Assembly (NCBI GenBank): GCA_964558295.1
Contig: CAZLDQ010000037.1
Coordinates: forward strand, 1-34,293
Reading direction: 5' to 3'
Origin: JBDKTH01 sp964558295
Lineage (GTDB): Bacteria > Planctomycetota > Planctomycetia > Pirellulales > Thermoguttaceae
DNA: 34,293 bases
Within the stretch, counting starts at the first letter, position 1; each line of letters begins with the position of its first letter. The notes under the pieces are model-generated. The model was not told the DNA's origin, ran no database searches, and was given only the letters and a program-made list of their open reading frames with translations. Made by a program: the position numbers and the translations under genes. Positions 23,231-32,100 of the stretch are shown in pieces.

Positions 23231-24265
23231 ATGAAGATCGGTTTGGTTGGATATAGCGGCTCGGGCAAAAGCACCTTGTTTCATTGGCTCACCGGCGTAG
23301 CTCCCGATCCGGCCATGGCCCATACCGGACAAAGTGCCATGGTCGCCGTCCCTGAGCCGCGGGTCGAGCAATTGGTGAAAATCTATCACCCCAAAAAGGT
23401 CACGTTGGCGTCGATTGAGTTGGTGGACACTCCAGGCCTCAGCCGCACTCATGAGGGGAACGCCGCCCGACTGGCCCAACTCCGCGAGGCCGGCTGCCTC
23501 GTGCTGGTCGTTGCCGCTTACGGCGGCTCCAATCCGGCCGCCGAGCTTCAGGCTTTTGAGGAGGATCTTCTCTTGGCCGACATGGAGCTTGTCACCAACC
23601 GGATCCAGCGGGTCGAAGAACAGCTCAAGAAGCCGATCCCCCGCCAGGAACACGAGCAACTCGACCACGAGCACAAGACCCTCAAGGTCGTCCTTGAAGG
23701 CATGGAATCGGGCAAACCGGTCCGGGCCGAAGAGATGACCGACGAGCAGCTCAAGGTGACCCGGGCGTTCCGCCTCTTCACCGAAAAACCGCGCATGGTC
23801 GTGGTCAACACGGCCGACGACGAAGAGAACCCCACGCGATTCACCGAAGGCATGCCTGAGGGAGTCACTGTCTTTCCCGCCGCCCTGCGGTTGGAAGTCG
23901 AGATGATGCAGATGGCCGCCGAGGAACGTCAGGCCTTTTTGGAGGAGATGGGCCTCTCCCTGGCCGACAAAGCTGCCTTGATCCGCGCGATGATGAAAGT
24001 CTCCGGCCAGATGATGTTCTTCACCGCCGGCGAGAAGGAAGTCCGCACCTGGATGCTCCGTGCCGGCGGCACGGCCGTTGAAGCGGCCGGCGGCATCCAC
24101 ACCGATCTGGCCCGTGGCTTCATCCGCGCCGAAGTCATGACCGTCAGCGACCTAGTCCGTCTGGGCAGCGAACGCGAAGTAAAAGCCCAGCACCTGTTGC
24201 GCCAGGAACCGAAAGACTACGTCGTCAAGGATGACGATATCCTGTTGATTCGCTTTAGCGTTTAG
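23231..24265 (+). CDS. Divergent YchF/Obg-like P-loop NTPase
   Basis: 344 residues. Walker A GYSGSGKST is at 7-15 where classical YchF has GLPNVGKST. The G3 motif is in IELVDTPGL, and a long helical insert follows (about 105-165, RVEEQLKKPIPRQEHEQL). The G4 position reads VVVNTADDEE rather than the usual NxxE. The C terminus fits the YchF-type TGS domain (GEKEVRTWMLRAGGTAVEAA, IHTDLARGFIRAEVM, KDYVVKDDDILLIRFSV), which links such proteins to ribosomes. YchF proteins bind ATP or GTP and are tied to translation and stress. This looks like a paralogous branch and not the housekeeping copy. An AAGGAA-type ribosome site precedes the ATG. Confidence 0.85.
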   Translation: MKIGLVGYSGSGKSTLFHWLTGVAPDPAMAHTGQSAMVAVPEPRVEQLVKIYHPKKVTLASIELVDTPGLSRTHEGNAARLAQLREAGCLVLVVAAYGGSNPAAELQAFEEDLLLADMELVTNRIQRVEEQLKKPIPRQEHEQLDHEHKTLKVVLEGMESGKPVRAEEMTDEQLKVTRAFRLFTEKPRMVVVNTADDEENPTRFTEGMPEGVTVFPAALRLEVEMMQMAAEERQAFLEEMGLSLADKAALIRAMMKVSGQMMFFTAGEKEVRTWMLRAGGTAVEAAGGIHTDLARGFIRAEVMTVSDLVRLGSEREVKAQHLLRQEPKDYVVKDDDILLIRFSV

Positions 24266-24272
24266 TGGGAGA

Positions 24273-24356
<84 letters not shown>

Positions 24357-24611
24357 GCCTCCTCTCCCGCTGGCTGCACGTCGTGCTCCGGCTGTTGGGC
24401 CTGGATCTTGTCGTTACCGGCTGCGGTTCCTCCGGCCGCCCGCTTCTTTCGTGCTCTCGTGTTTTCGTGATCCTCCTTCTTCCTCGAATTGCCCCACTCA
24501 CCTTCGGCTAGAAGCTGGACGCTCAGCTTTCTGCCATCTCGGTTCCCAAAGAAACAAAGAGATTCCCGTGCCATATGGACAGGTATCAGTCCCCAAAAGA
24601 CAAGCGGGGGC
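24357..24611. other. Gene-free stretch between YchF-like gene and a lipoprotein gene
   Basis: Together with the tandem array this makes a 346-bp gap between two converging genes. I see no conserved reading frame and no clear intrinsic terminator with a T run for either gene. Confidence 0.5.
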
Positions 24612-25070
24612 TTACGACCGTGGCTGCATCGGACGCTGGAGTTCCGGCGATTTCAGGTCGAAATTGGCCTGATCGGTGCCGCCGGCCGGAACGTCAAAAG
24701 AGTGCGTCGTGGGAGGGATTCGTGGCGTTTTGGGGGTTGCCACGGCCGCCTCTTCCCCCACCTTGGGCATCACGACCGCGTCAAACTGAACCGTGTGGCT
24801 GCCGACAACGGCCCCGGGCTGTGGTTTGACGCTGATCGTTGTCAGCGTGTAGTGCCCTTGTTCATCGGTAATCCCCGCCGAGCCAGGGCCGGCCTCGGTC
24901 CCCGTCTTGCTGCTGAAGGGCTGGAATACCACACGCACATTGGCCACCGGCTGGCCGTCAAGGGTCACTTTCCCCGCAACGGGCACGACCTGGTACGACG
25001 GACCGCAGCCAATCAGCGGCAGACTCAAGGCCGCAGGCAAAACCAGGATACGAAGAAGACGCTGGATCAT
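24612..25070 (-). CDS. Lipoprotein with carboxypeptidase-regulatory-like (Ig-like) fold
   Basis: 152 residues. A lipoprotein signal ends in the lipobox L-I-G-C22 (ALSLPLIGCGPS). The start of the mature part, VVPVAGKVTLDGQPVANVRVVFQPF, followed by GITDEQGHYTLTTI, is the typical pattern of the small beta-sandwich lipoproteins abundant in planctomycetes. The tail is Pro/Thr-rich. The ATG at 25070 has AAAGGAC 6 bases upstream. It lies 39 bases after the DUF1559 gene on the same strand; such lipoproteins often follow DUF1559 genes in this phylum, which suggests a shared envelope role. No enzymatic motif is visible. Confidence 0.85.
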   Translation of the reverse strand: MIQRLLRILVLPAALSLPLIGCGPSYQVVPVAGKVTLDGQPVANVRVVFQPFSSKTGTEAGPGSAGITDEQGHYTLTTISVKPQPGAVVGSHTVQFDAVVMPKVGEEAAVATPKTPRIPPTTHSFDVPAGGTDQANFDLKSPELQRPMQPRS

Positions 25071-25109
25071 GATGTCCTTTCCCCGAATGAACCACCCTGT
25101 TCCGCCTGC

Positions 25110-26069
25110 TTAAGGCATTTGAACGGCTTCCCCGCCGCCCATCGTCGAGAGATTGTTGAACAGGTAGATGTCGATCGTCGTGCTGAGGAAGTGAACCGAG
25201 CCATCGGCGGCGGCAAAGTTTATGCCCCCCGGATGCAGACTGCTCCAGCCGCTGATGCACTCGCTCCAACCACCCAAGGCTCGGCAGGCATCGTACTCCA
25301 GCAGGTTGGCCGAGATCGGATAGGCTTCCGAACAGTTGTAGGTCGTGTAGCTGTAGGCCCAGAATGTCCCCCGGCGCGTCGTCCTGTCTGCATACTGCTC
25401 GCCAAAGGCCAGTGTGTTTGACGTCCCGTCGGTGATTGACCGCATCTTCTCGCAATTGGCGATTTGGGCCGAATGACCAGGGCGGACCTTGTGATAAATC
25501 CCGGCCAGTTTTGCCGGGGTGCTGAACGAGGTGCCGCTTTGCCCGGGAATCTGCCAGCTCATGCCTCCTACGTTTTGCCGGTTCGCCTCATCCCAATGAC
25601 TTCCCCCCACCCCTCGATACGACCCGTGCCGGTAGTTGAGGCCACTGCCTGGGCCACTCTCCGGGGCTTCCAGCTTGGTCGAATGCTTATCTGACGGGCA
25701 GCAGTAGGCACTTACGATCTGCTCGCGCACAAACGCGTTGGCCGCAGCTTCGTTGTACGCATTCTGGTCATACCGATCGTACAACGGCTGCTGTTCAATA
25801 AACGGCAGGATGCAGATTGCCCAGTTGGTATAGTGCATCGTGGCGCAGCACTCCCCTGTGGCCAAGCCACCCGGAGGAAAGCTCTGGTGCACATCGTGAT
25901 AGTTTTGCGCCGCCAGAGAGATCTGCTTGAGGTTGTTCGTGCAGTGCGAGCGCCGCGCGGCTTCCCGGGCAGCTTGCACGGCGGGCAGGAGCAGGGCAAT
26001 CAAGATCCCAATAATGGCGATGACAACCAACAACTCAACGAGCGTGAAGCCACTTCGTCTGCGTCCCAT
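25110..26069 (-). CDS. DUF1559 protein with type IV pilin-like N terminus
   Basis: 319 residues from the ATG at 26069, with AAAGGA 9 bases upstream; the frame is open to 26267 but without similarity. A prepilin peptidase site G7/F8 is followed by TLVELLVVIAIIGILIALLL, with Glu at position +5 of the mature protein. AREAARRSHCTNNLKQI and the later DGTSNTLAFGEQ and HPGGINFAAADGSVHFLSTTI are the DUF1559 (SBP_bac_10-like) signatures. It is a major expanded family of planctomycetes, and members are believed to be assembled or anchored through a pseudopilin system. The function of this copy is unknown. A lipoprotein gene follows in the same direction. Confidence 0.93.
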   Translation of the reverse strand: MGRRRSGFTLVELLVVIAIIGILIALLLPAVQAAREAARRSHCTNNLKQISLAAQNYHDVHQSFPPGGLATGECCATMHYTNWAICILPFIEQQPLYDRYDQNAYNEAAANAFVREQIVSAYCCPSDKHSTKLEAPESGPGSGLNYRHGSYRGVGGSHWDEANRQNVGGMSWQIPGQSGTSFSTPAKLAGIYHKVRPGHSAQIANCEKMRSITDGTSNTLAFGEQYADRTTRRGTFWAYSYTTYNCSEAYPISANLLEYDACRALGGWSECISGWSSLHPGGINFAAADGSVHFLSTTIDIYLFNNLSTMGGGEAVQMP

Positions 26070-26611
26070 GGTTTGTCGTCCTTTCTGAGGAAGGGATGGG
26101 GGAACCGAACAAGACGCCACACCAATGCCACACCAGAATAACGTCTCCTGCCTCGTGGCATACCCTCCTGCGTCTTCTCCCTCATCCGGCTCAACCACCG
26201 CTCGACGTGTGCGACGCAGACATATCCGCCACGCTTTCGAACCGGCTTCCAAAAGAGGCCGGCTCACGGAGCCTTCTGATGATAGACGATTGTGTTATAG
26301 GCCTCCCGGGTGATCATGTCAAAGAAATTGTGGGGGATCCCAATGCAGGCATCTTACCCACCGTAGCTTAGCCATCTTGCCTGAGGCCAGCTCCGCAGCC
26401 AGGCTGGATGCCTGGGTTTCAGCATACAAGCGAGACGTTTGTGCTGCGACTCAGGCAAGATGCGTGTTTCGGCAACTGCCAAGAAGATTTCCGACATCCG
26501 CCGAGCCGCACTCCGGTCCAATGCTCCCGTTTACCAGGCTTCCCCGCCTGGTCAGCCCAGCGGCCGGATCGGTCGGTACACGGGGGCCATGCGGTAGGAC
26601 ATCGAAAGACC
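26070..26611. other. 542-bp gene-free region upstream of the DUF1559 gene
   Basis: No convincing protein gene on either strand; frames seen here are short or are extensions of the neighbours. The only structure I see is the 13-bp inverted repeat at 26373-26462. The promoter of the DUF1559 gene should lie near 26070-26200 on the minus strand, but I could not assign boxes. Confidence 0.5.
26373..26462. repeat. 13-bp perfect inverted repeat enclosing 64 bases
   Basis: CATCTTGCCTGAG (26373-26385) and its exact complement CTCAGGCAAGATG (26450-26462). The inner part has further pairing (CAGCC/GGCTG). No T run follows on either strand and no target-site duplication flanks it. It could be a structured RNA or a small inverted-repeat element. 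Confidence 0.6.
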
Positions 26612-27898
26612 CTAGCCGTACGAGTTGCCTCGTCCGTGCAAGGTTTCCCATCCCAGCCAAAACGCCGCGGCCCCCGAGGGGACCCAATGGGCCGGATGGA
26701 ACGGGTCGCGTTCGACCGGCTCAATCCCCGCCACACGCAACCCTTGGGCAAACGCCTCCGCCAATTCGTCCATCGGCACAGGCCGGCCCGTGCGGTCGAT
26801 GAGTGGAACAAACTGGGGATAGTCGCCCGCCAGGAACTCCTCGTTGAAACAGAGTCGATACTGCTCGTATCCTTTCCCTTGCCACCGCCGGGGCGGATCG
26901 CCCAACACGTGCGTCCGGTACCAGTCGGGCGTATCGATCTTCACGAGCAGCAGGATCTCCGGACGCAGATTCCAGAGGTTGTACCCATACCCGATCAACC
27001 GCCACGACGCCTCTGATGGATCGGCCAGCAGCGACCGGAGCAGACGCACCGGTCCATAGCCGCGATAGACCTCTGGCTCCGCCTCGTCAAAATCCTCGCC
27101 AAACAGTTCTTCGGCAAACTCCCGGTCGAGAAAGTCGTCCAGGTTCCACTGGGCGGCCGGCGTTCCGACCGTCGGTTGAAACATTCCCGAGGGGACCACA
27201 TGAAACATCTGTCGATGCACCGAAACCCCGTGCGGCGATCGCAAACGCACCGGCGTTCGCCAGTTGCCCGTTTCATCGCGAACGACCAAGAGTACGGCCA
27301 CGGCAATCGCCGCGCTGCGGAATCGAGTTCCCTGGAGTAGTGCACTGGAGGGTAGGCCCACTGCGTCGAGCTTTTCCAGAAGCCGCCGGCGCACCGGTAG
27401 CGAGTGAAGGAAGCTGTCGAATTCCCGCTCGGCCAAGTCTTCGCGAACCGCCGCGGCCAGGAGCAATTCCTGTTCGAGCCAATCCTGAGTGATGAAGTTA
27501 TCGCGAAAACGGCCCAGCGCCGCGTCGAGCTTGAGCGCATCGTTTTCCCGCCGGATGCCGATCACCCGATACGTTCGCCGGTCAACCAGCCGCCCTTCGG
27601 CCGCGCCAAGCTCCCAGAGCGATTGAGCCGCTTGGGGCAACAGGAAATCGTCGTGGGGCGCTGACTCGCCCGGCGGCAAACCAAGAATACTGTTGGGCTC
27701 TTGCTGAGTGGCTGGCAGCGGAAAATGGAGAAACGGATAGACTTGGCCCCCCGGCCCGACCACCAATTGCCCACGTCCCAGCACGGCATCCCCCTGAAGC
27801 GACGCCGCCAAATGCCGGGCCAAGCCCGTCATGAACGGCTTCGCCCGAGCAGCCTGAAGACGCGTGTTATCCGTCGCTTCGTGTTGCGGTTGGTTCAT
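26612..27898 (-). CDS. Conserved-looking protein of unknown function with a Nudix-like stretch
   Basis: 428 residues from the ATG at 27898 (MNQPQHEATDNTRLQ); the frame is open to 28000. I do not recognise the full protein. Residues about 235-300 read HVVPSGMFQPTVGTP, then DDFLDREFAEELFGEDFDE, which resembles the G..(x)..REx..EE..G box of Nudix hydrolases, though the spacing is not canonical. I recall similar HVVPxGMFQP...REFAEEL stretches in actinobacterial proteins linked to helix-turn-helix regulators; that is memory only. The N-terminal half has AALGRFRDNFITQDWLEQELL and RRRLLEKLDAVGL, mostly helical. There is no signal peptide or membrane helix. It stands alone, with a 542-bp gap downstream. 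Confidence 0.7.
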   Translation of the reverse strand: MNQPQHEATDNTRLQAARAKPFMTGLARHLAASLQGDAVLGRGQLVVGPGGQVYPFLHFPLPATQQEPNSILGLPPGESAPHDDFLLPQAAQSLWELGAAEGRLVDRRTYRVIGIRRENDALKLDAALGRFRDNFITQDWLEQELLLAAAVREDLAEREFDSFLHSLPVRRRLLEKLDAVGLPSSALLQGTRFRSAAIAVAVLLVVRDETGNWRTPVRLRSPHGVSVHRQMFHVVPSGMFQPTVGTPAAQWNLDDFLDREFAEELFGEDFDEAEPEVYRGYGPVRLLRSLLADPSEASWRLIGYGYNLWNLRPEILLLVKIDTPDWYRTHVLGDPPRRWQGKGYEQYRLCFNEEFLAGDYPQFVPLIDRTGRPVPMDELAEAFAQGLRVAGIEPVERDPFHPAHWVPSGAAAFWLGWETLHGRGNSYG

Positions 27899-28032
27899 CG
27901 AGACAGCCTGGTTGGAATGGGCGTTGCCAAATGCCTTGGGGTTAGCAAGAAGTCGACTTGCCCTCGATGCCGGGGCGCTGCGACCAGCAGCTTCTCGCAT
28001 GGGGCCAGATCATCCGCAGCTAACGGATAGCG

Positions 28033-28347
28033 TTACTTCTGCTCCGCGCGGAAGCATATGCGGCAGAGCCGATAGACCAGCAAAAGAACAAACGCGCCGG
28101 CGATGGCCACCAGGAAACCCACTGGGCTGATTGGGTTGAAATGGTCACGTTGGAGGGAGAGCGTGAGCACCAATGGACCGATCACGCTCCCGCCAATCCC
28201 AATCAACAGCGTTCCCACGGTCCCGGCCGGTTCGTTCCCTGGCAGAAGCGACTTGGCCAACAGCCCGACCATTGTGCCGAATCCGATCCAGATCAGCACC
28301 AAGTTGACCCACTGTTGGGCGACGGGGGAGAGATCGAACTGGGGCAT
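28033..28347 (-). CDS. GlsB/YeaQ/YmgE-type small membrane protein
   Basis: 104 residues with three to four hydrophobic segments: WVNLVLIWIGFGTMVGLLA (about 13-31), TVGTLLIGIGGSVIGPLVLTL (about 43-63) and VGFLVAIAGAFVLLLVYRL (about 76-94). The GxxxGxxAK and GTLLIGIGGSVIG pattern fits the transglycosylase-associated (GlsB/YeaQ/YmgE) family of small stress-linked membrane proteins. The function is poorly known in general. The start at 28347 follows a gap with an 11-bp inverted repeat. Confidence 0.8.
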   Translation of the reverse strand: MPQFDLSPVAQQWVNLVLIWIGFGTMVGLLAKSLLPGNEPAGTVGTLLIGIGGSVIGPLVLTLSLQRDHFNPISPVGFLVAIAGAFVLLLVYRLCRICFRAEQK

Positions 28348-28388
28348 TTCGGTTCCCTACGTCCCTTGTTGGCAAGAAAACCTTCGAC

Positions 28389-28443
28389 TGCTGACGTCTA
28401 GGCGGCGAGCCGCAAGGCCACGCCATCAGCCCAGACGTCAGCA
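28389..28443. repeat. Perfect 11-bp inverted repeat with an inner hairpin
   Basis: TGCTGACGTCT (28389-28399) and AGACGTCAGCA (28433-28443) are exact complements. Between them GCGGCGAGCCGC forms a second, tighter hairpin and GGCG/CGCC can also pair. It lies between two minus-strand genes. On the minus strand a short TTTTC comes about 8 bases after the outer stem, too far for a standard terminator. Confidence 0.6.
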
Positions 28444-28575
28444 ATCAAAGGAGCCATCCCCCCTTGCGACGCTGGTTGTTGATGTGGAGGGAGCCCAGAC
28501 TCTCCCGGGTATCTGTCCGAGGCTGCCGTTCCACCCAGCGCTTGGCAAGTACGCAATGAATGGGTGTACGGCCGC

Positions 28576-28812
28576 CTAGCGACGTTGCTGGAGTGCCTGT
28601 TCCTCGCGGGCCGCCTTCAAGGCCGCCGCCTCGCGAGCCAACTTGAATTCCGGCCCGGGGGCAAAGTATTGGACGTCGTCCGACATATAATACGGACTGG
28701 GAAGCGTCTGACCGCCAATATCCACTTGGCAGCCGGTCAATGACACCGCGGCCAACAGGCCCAGGCCAGCCAAGACACTCCGCAGCGGACGCCGCGTCTT
28801 CAAGCCGCTCAT
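28576..28812 (-). CDS. Small lipoprotein of unknown function
   Basis: 78 residues. A basic start (MSGLKTRRPLR), a hydrophobic core and the lipobox L-T-G-C28 (LLAAVSLTGCQVD) mark a lipoprotein. The mature part of about 50 residues has a Pro/Tyr-rich segment (LPSPYYMSDDVQYF) and a charged helix (AREAAALKAAREEQALQ). The ATG at 28812 has GGAGGTGG directly upstream. No family is recognised. Confidence 0.75.
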   Translation of the reverse strand: MSGLKTRRPLRSVLAGLGLLAAVSLTGCQVDIGGQTLPSPYYMSDDVQYFAPGPEFKLAREAAALKAAREEQALQQRR

Positions 28813-29187
28813 TCGCCACCTCCGTTTGTGCGATGCACCATCCGCCTGCTACGGTCTCCTCCCGGCTTAGCGTCCGGGCACCACAACTTCCGCAGCCGAC
28901 ACAATAGTCACAGCCGTTATCGTCTGCCTCTCTCGGCAAACTTTAACGCTTGCGCTTTTATTGAGGTTTCCCAGGAATCTGGGAAACCTACGAAGTCCAG
29001 CGAATCCACGTAGCGAGCGGGTTTGCCCGCCGTTTCCTCGCAAGCCTCCCATCAAGGGGGCCGCTCTTGAAACTCGCTTTGCCCCACGATCAGAAGAAGG
29101 TATCGTGGAGAGCAGAGTGGGGATGGCGGCGCGCGAAACGTACCTCCCCCTGGGCCTTTCGGGATTCGACGCGAAGAGGAACGTGCC
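28813..29187 (+). other. 375-bp gap with hairpins upstream of the CHAT gene
   Basis: No gene seen. A perfect hairpin AGGTTTCCCA / TGGGAAACCT with a 6-base loop lies at 28964-28989. Directly after it GCGAGCGGG and CCCGC...CTCGC (about 29013-29041) give a second, branched hairpin. Neither is followed by a T run. Both would lie in the 5' leader of the CHAT gene at 29188 if its promoter is near 28930, where CTTTAACGCTTGCGCTTTTATT is AT-rich. Confidence 0.45.
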
Positions 29188-32100
29188 ATGGGACTTAACG
29201 GGAATCTCCAGGAACGCTGGCGGTGGGGAACAAGGGGGGCCTTATGGTGTCTCTTGTTCCTGGTCGCCCTGCCTTCGACAGCCCTGGCCCAACTCGGTGG
29301 CGATCGAATGGCCCCCACTCATAGCTATTTTGCCGCCATCGCCGCCTACTACAACAATGGGGAGTACAAACGGGCCTTAGATCAGTTCCAGTCGGAGTGG
29401 CGCGGCGCGATTAAGACGGCCCAAAGTCGCTGGATCGACTCGATCTGTTATCACACGATGATGGGTGAATGCCACTACCAGATGGGCGAGCTCGACAAAG
29501 CCCTTGAGCAGTACACCGCGGCCGTGCGGCTCTACGTGACCTTTCCCGACTGGTTGATCCGTATCCAGATGCCGGCAGCGATTCGCCCGATGGTCACTCG
29601 TTTCCAGGTCCCTTGGGGTCCCAGCACGCGCCGTGCGCAGTTGGGCCAGTACCCCAGTACGATGTTGACGGCTCAGGGACGGATCAACAACAACGCCGCG
29701 ATCCAAAAAGGGGGCGTGGTTCAACAGGCCACGTTGTACCCCCTCCAGGTCCAAGAAATCCTGCGTTGCACGGCCCTCGCCATCCGCCGCCGCGCAGAAT
29801 TGCTCGGCCCCTTATGCCCCTACGATCCGCTGACCAGCGATCTGGTCTCTGTCCTGTCGGCCAACCCTGGCCTGCCCAACCATTGGTCGCAAGCCTGGAT
29901 CGATGTGGAATATGGGCTTGCCCTGGCCTCGGCCGGCAAGCAAACCGAGGCCATGGCGCGACTCAATCGCGGCCTGGTCGCCGCCGGCCAGTACGACCAT
30001 CAATTGACGGCGACGGCCCTTTTGGAACTAGGACGTATGGCACTGGCGAGCGGACAATTCGACGAGGCCCTCCACCTGTTCCACGAGGCAAGCATTTCGG
30101 CCGTCTACTATCCGGACTATGGGCTCGTGGAAGAATCCCTCCGCTACGGAGCCATGGCCCATCTGGCCGCCAATCGCAAAGGGGTCTATCCGCCGCTGTT
30201 GGTGGCTGCTGCTTGGGCCAAACGCGAGGATTTGCGGCACTTGTGCACTTCCGTCTTGCTCTCGCACGCCGAGAACCTCGGCGTGTTGAGCCAGACCGCC
30301 CAGGCCATGACCTTGATTGACGAAGCCCAGGCAACCATCGGGCGGCGCGAGATGGGGGCCGGCGCCATCGGCGCCCGCCTGAACTACTTGCGCGCCACGC
30401 TGGCCTTCCAGCAACGGCGAGCCCCGCAAGGCGAAGAAGCCCTCGCCGCGGCCATGAACTACCTCCGTTCCGGCTCCCTTTGGCTCTTCCAGATCCGCCA
30501 CGTCGACCGCTGCTTCGCTACCGGCCAGATTACCACGCGGGGGTCGATCACCTCGCGTTCGGCGATGGAAATCTACACCGAGCTGTTGCGTGATCCGCAA
30601 GCGGTGGATTGGATCACACGGCCGATGGAATCCCTGGCTGTGCTGATGGCCCCCCATTCGGACTCGTGGGAGCATTGGTTCCTCCTCGCCTTGGACCGCA
30701 AGGAACATGAGGTCGCCCTGGAAATCGCCGACCGCGCCCGACGCCACCGCTTCTTCAGCTCGCTGGCTTTCGGCGGCCGTCTGGAATCGTTGCGTTGGAT
30801 CCTGGAGGCCCCTGATCGCGAGTTGTCCAAAACGGCCCTCCTTCAACGGCAAAACCTCCTTGCCCAGTACCCGGCCTATCAGAAGCTTTCCCAGCAGGCC
30901 CAGAATCTTCGTGCCCAACTGGAAGCGATGCCCCTCGTGGCCGATGACCCGGCGATCACCCAGAAACAACGCGAGCTGTTCGGACAACTCGGCACACTCA
31001 GCCTCCAACAAGAGGCCACCTTGCGCGAGATGGCCCTGCGCCGCGAGCCGGCCGACCTCGTCTTCCCTCCGCTCCGCTCGTTGAAGGAGATCCAGGCCGG
31101 ACTCCCCAATGGCCATGTGATTCTCGCCTTCTTTCAGGCTAAGGGGGAACTGTACGGATTCCTGCTCAACCGCGAACGCTATCACTACTGGCGGGTCAAA
31201 TCGACGATCGGCTTGACCAAGCGGATTACGACCCTCCTGCGGGAGATGGGGCTTTACGAAGCCAACCGTGAACTCCCCCTGAAGGAACTCGCCGAGGTGA
31301 CGTGGAAACAAACGGCCAAGCAATTGCTCGACGATCTCTTGGATGGTTCCGACGCCGACTTCACCACCGACTTCCCCGAGATCGTTATCGTCCCCGACGG
31401 GATCCTTTGGTACGTCCCGTTCGAGGCCCTCCAAGTGAACGTCTCCGACCAGTTGCGCCCGCTGATCGCCCGATTCCGGATTCGCTACGTGCCGACGGTC
31501 TCGTTGGCCATGCCCGACCGTCCGGCGCTGGCGGCCAATGTGCCGACGGTCGTCGTCCTGGGCCGACTCCACCCCCGCGACGATGCGACGGTGTCCGAAG
31601 CGGCCTTCCGTGATCTGGCCGCGGTGATTCCGCAGAGTACGGCTTTGAGCAAGGCTCCCCTGCCGGCCCCCTCGGCGATGTATGCTGTCTTGATGCGGCG
31701 GTTGATCGTCTTGGACGATATCGTTTCGTCCGAACAGGGGGATTATGCTTGGTCCCCGATTCCGCTCGATCGGGGTAAGCCGGGAAGCTTCCTGAATGAT
31801 TGGTTTGCCCTCCCCTGGGGAGGACCGGAGGTCATGATTTTCCCCGGCTTCCACACCGCTGCCGAATCCGCGTTAAAGCGGGTCAACCCGGCTACTCCCG
31901 GTGCGGAAGTGTTCCTGACCGCTTGCGGAATGATGTCCACTGGGGCGCGGACCCTCTTGTTGAGCCGTTGGCGTACCGGCGGGAAGTCAAGCCGCGACAT
32001 TGTTCGCGAATTTGCCCAGGAATTGCCCTATACCAGTCCTGCCGATGCCTGGCAACGGGCGGTCTTGGTGACCGTCGATACGCCCCTCGACCTCGAGGCT

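Noticed and set aside
30028..31854. A 608-codon open frame on the minus strand inside the CHAT gene
   Set aside because: It is antisense to a frame with clear domains, has no recognisable family, and arises from GC-rich codon bias.
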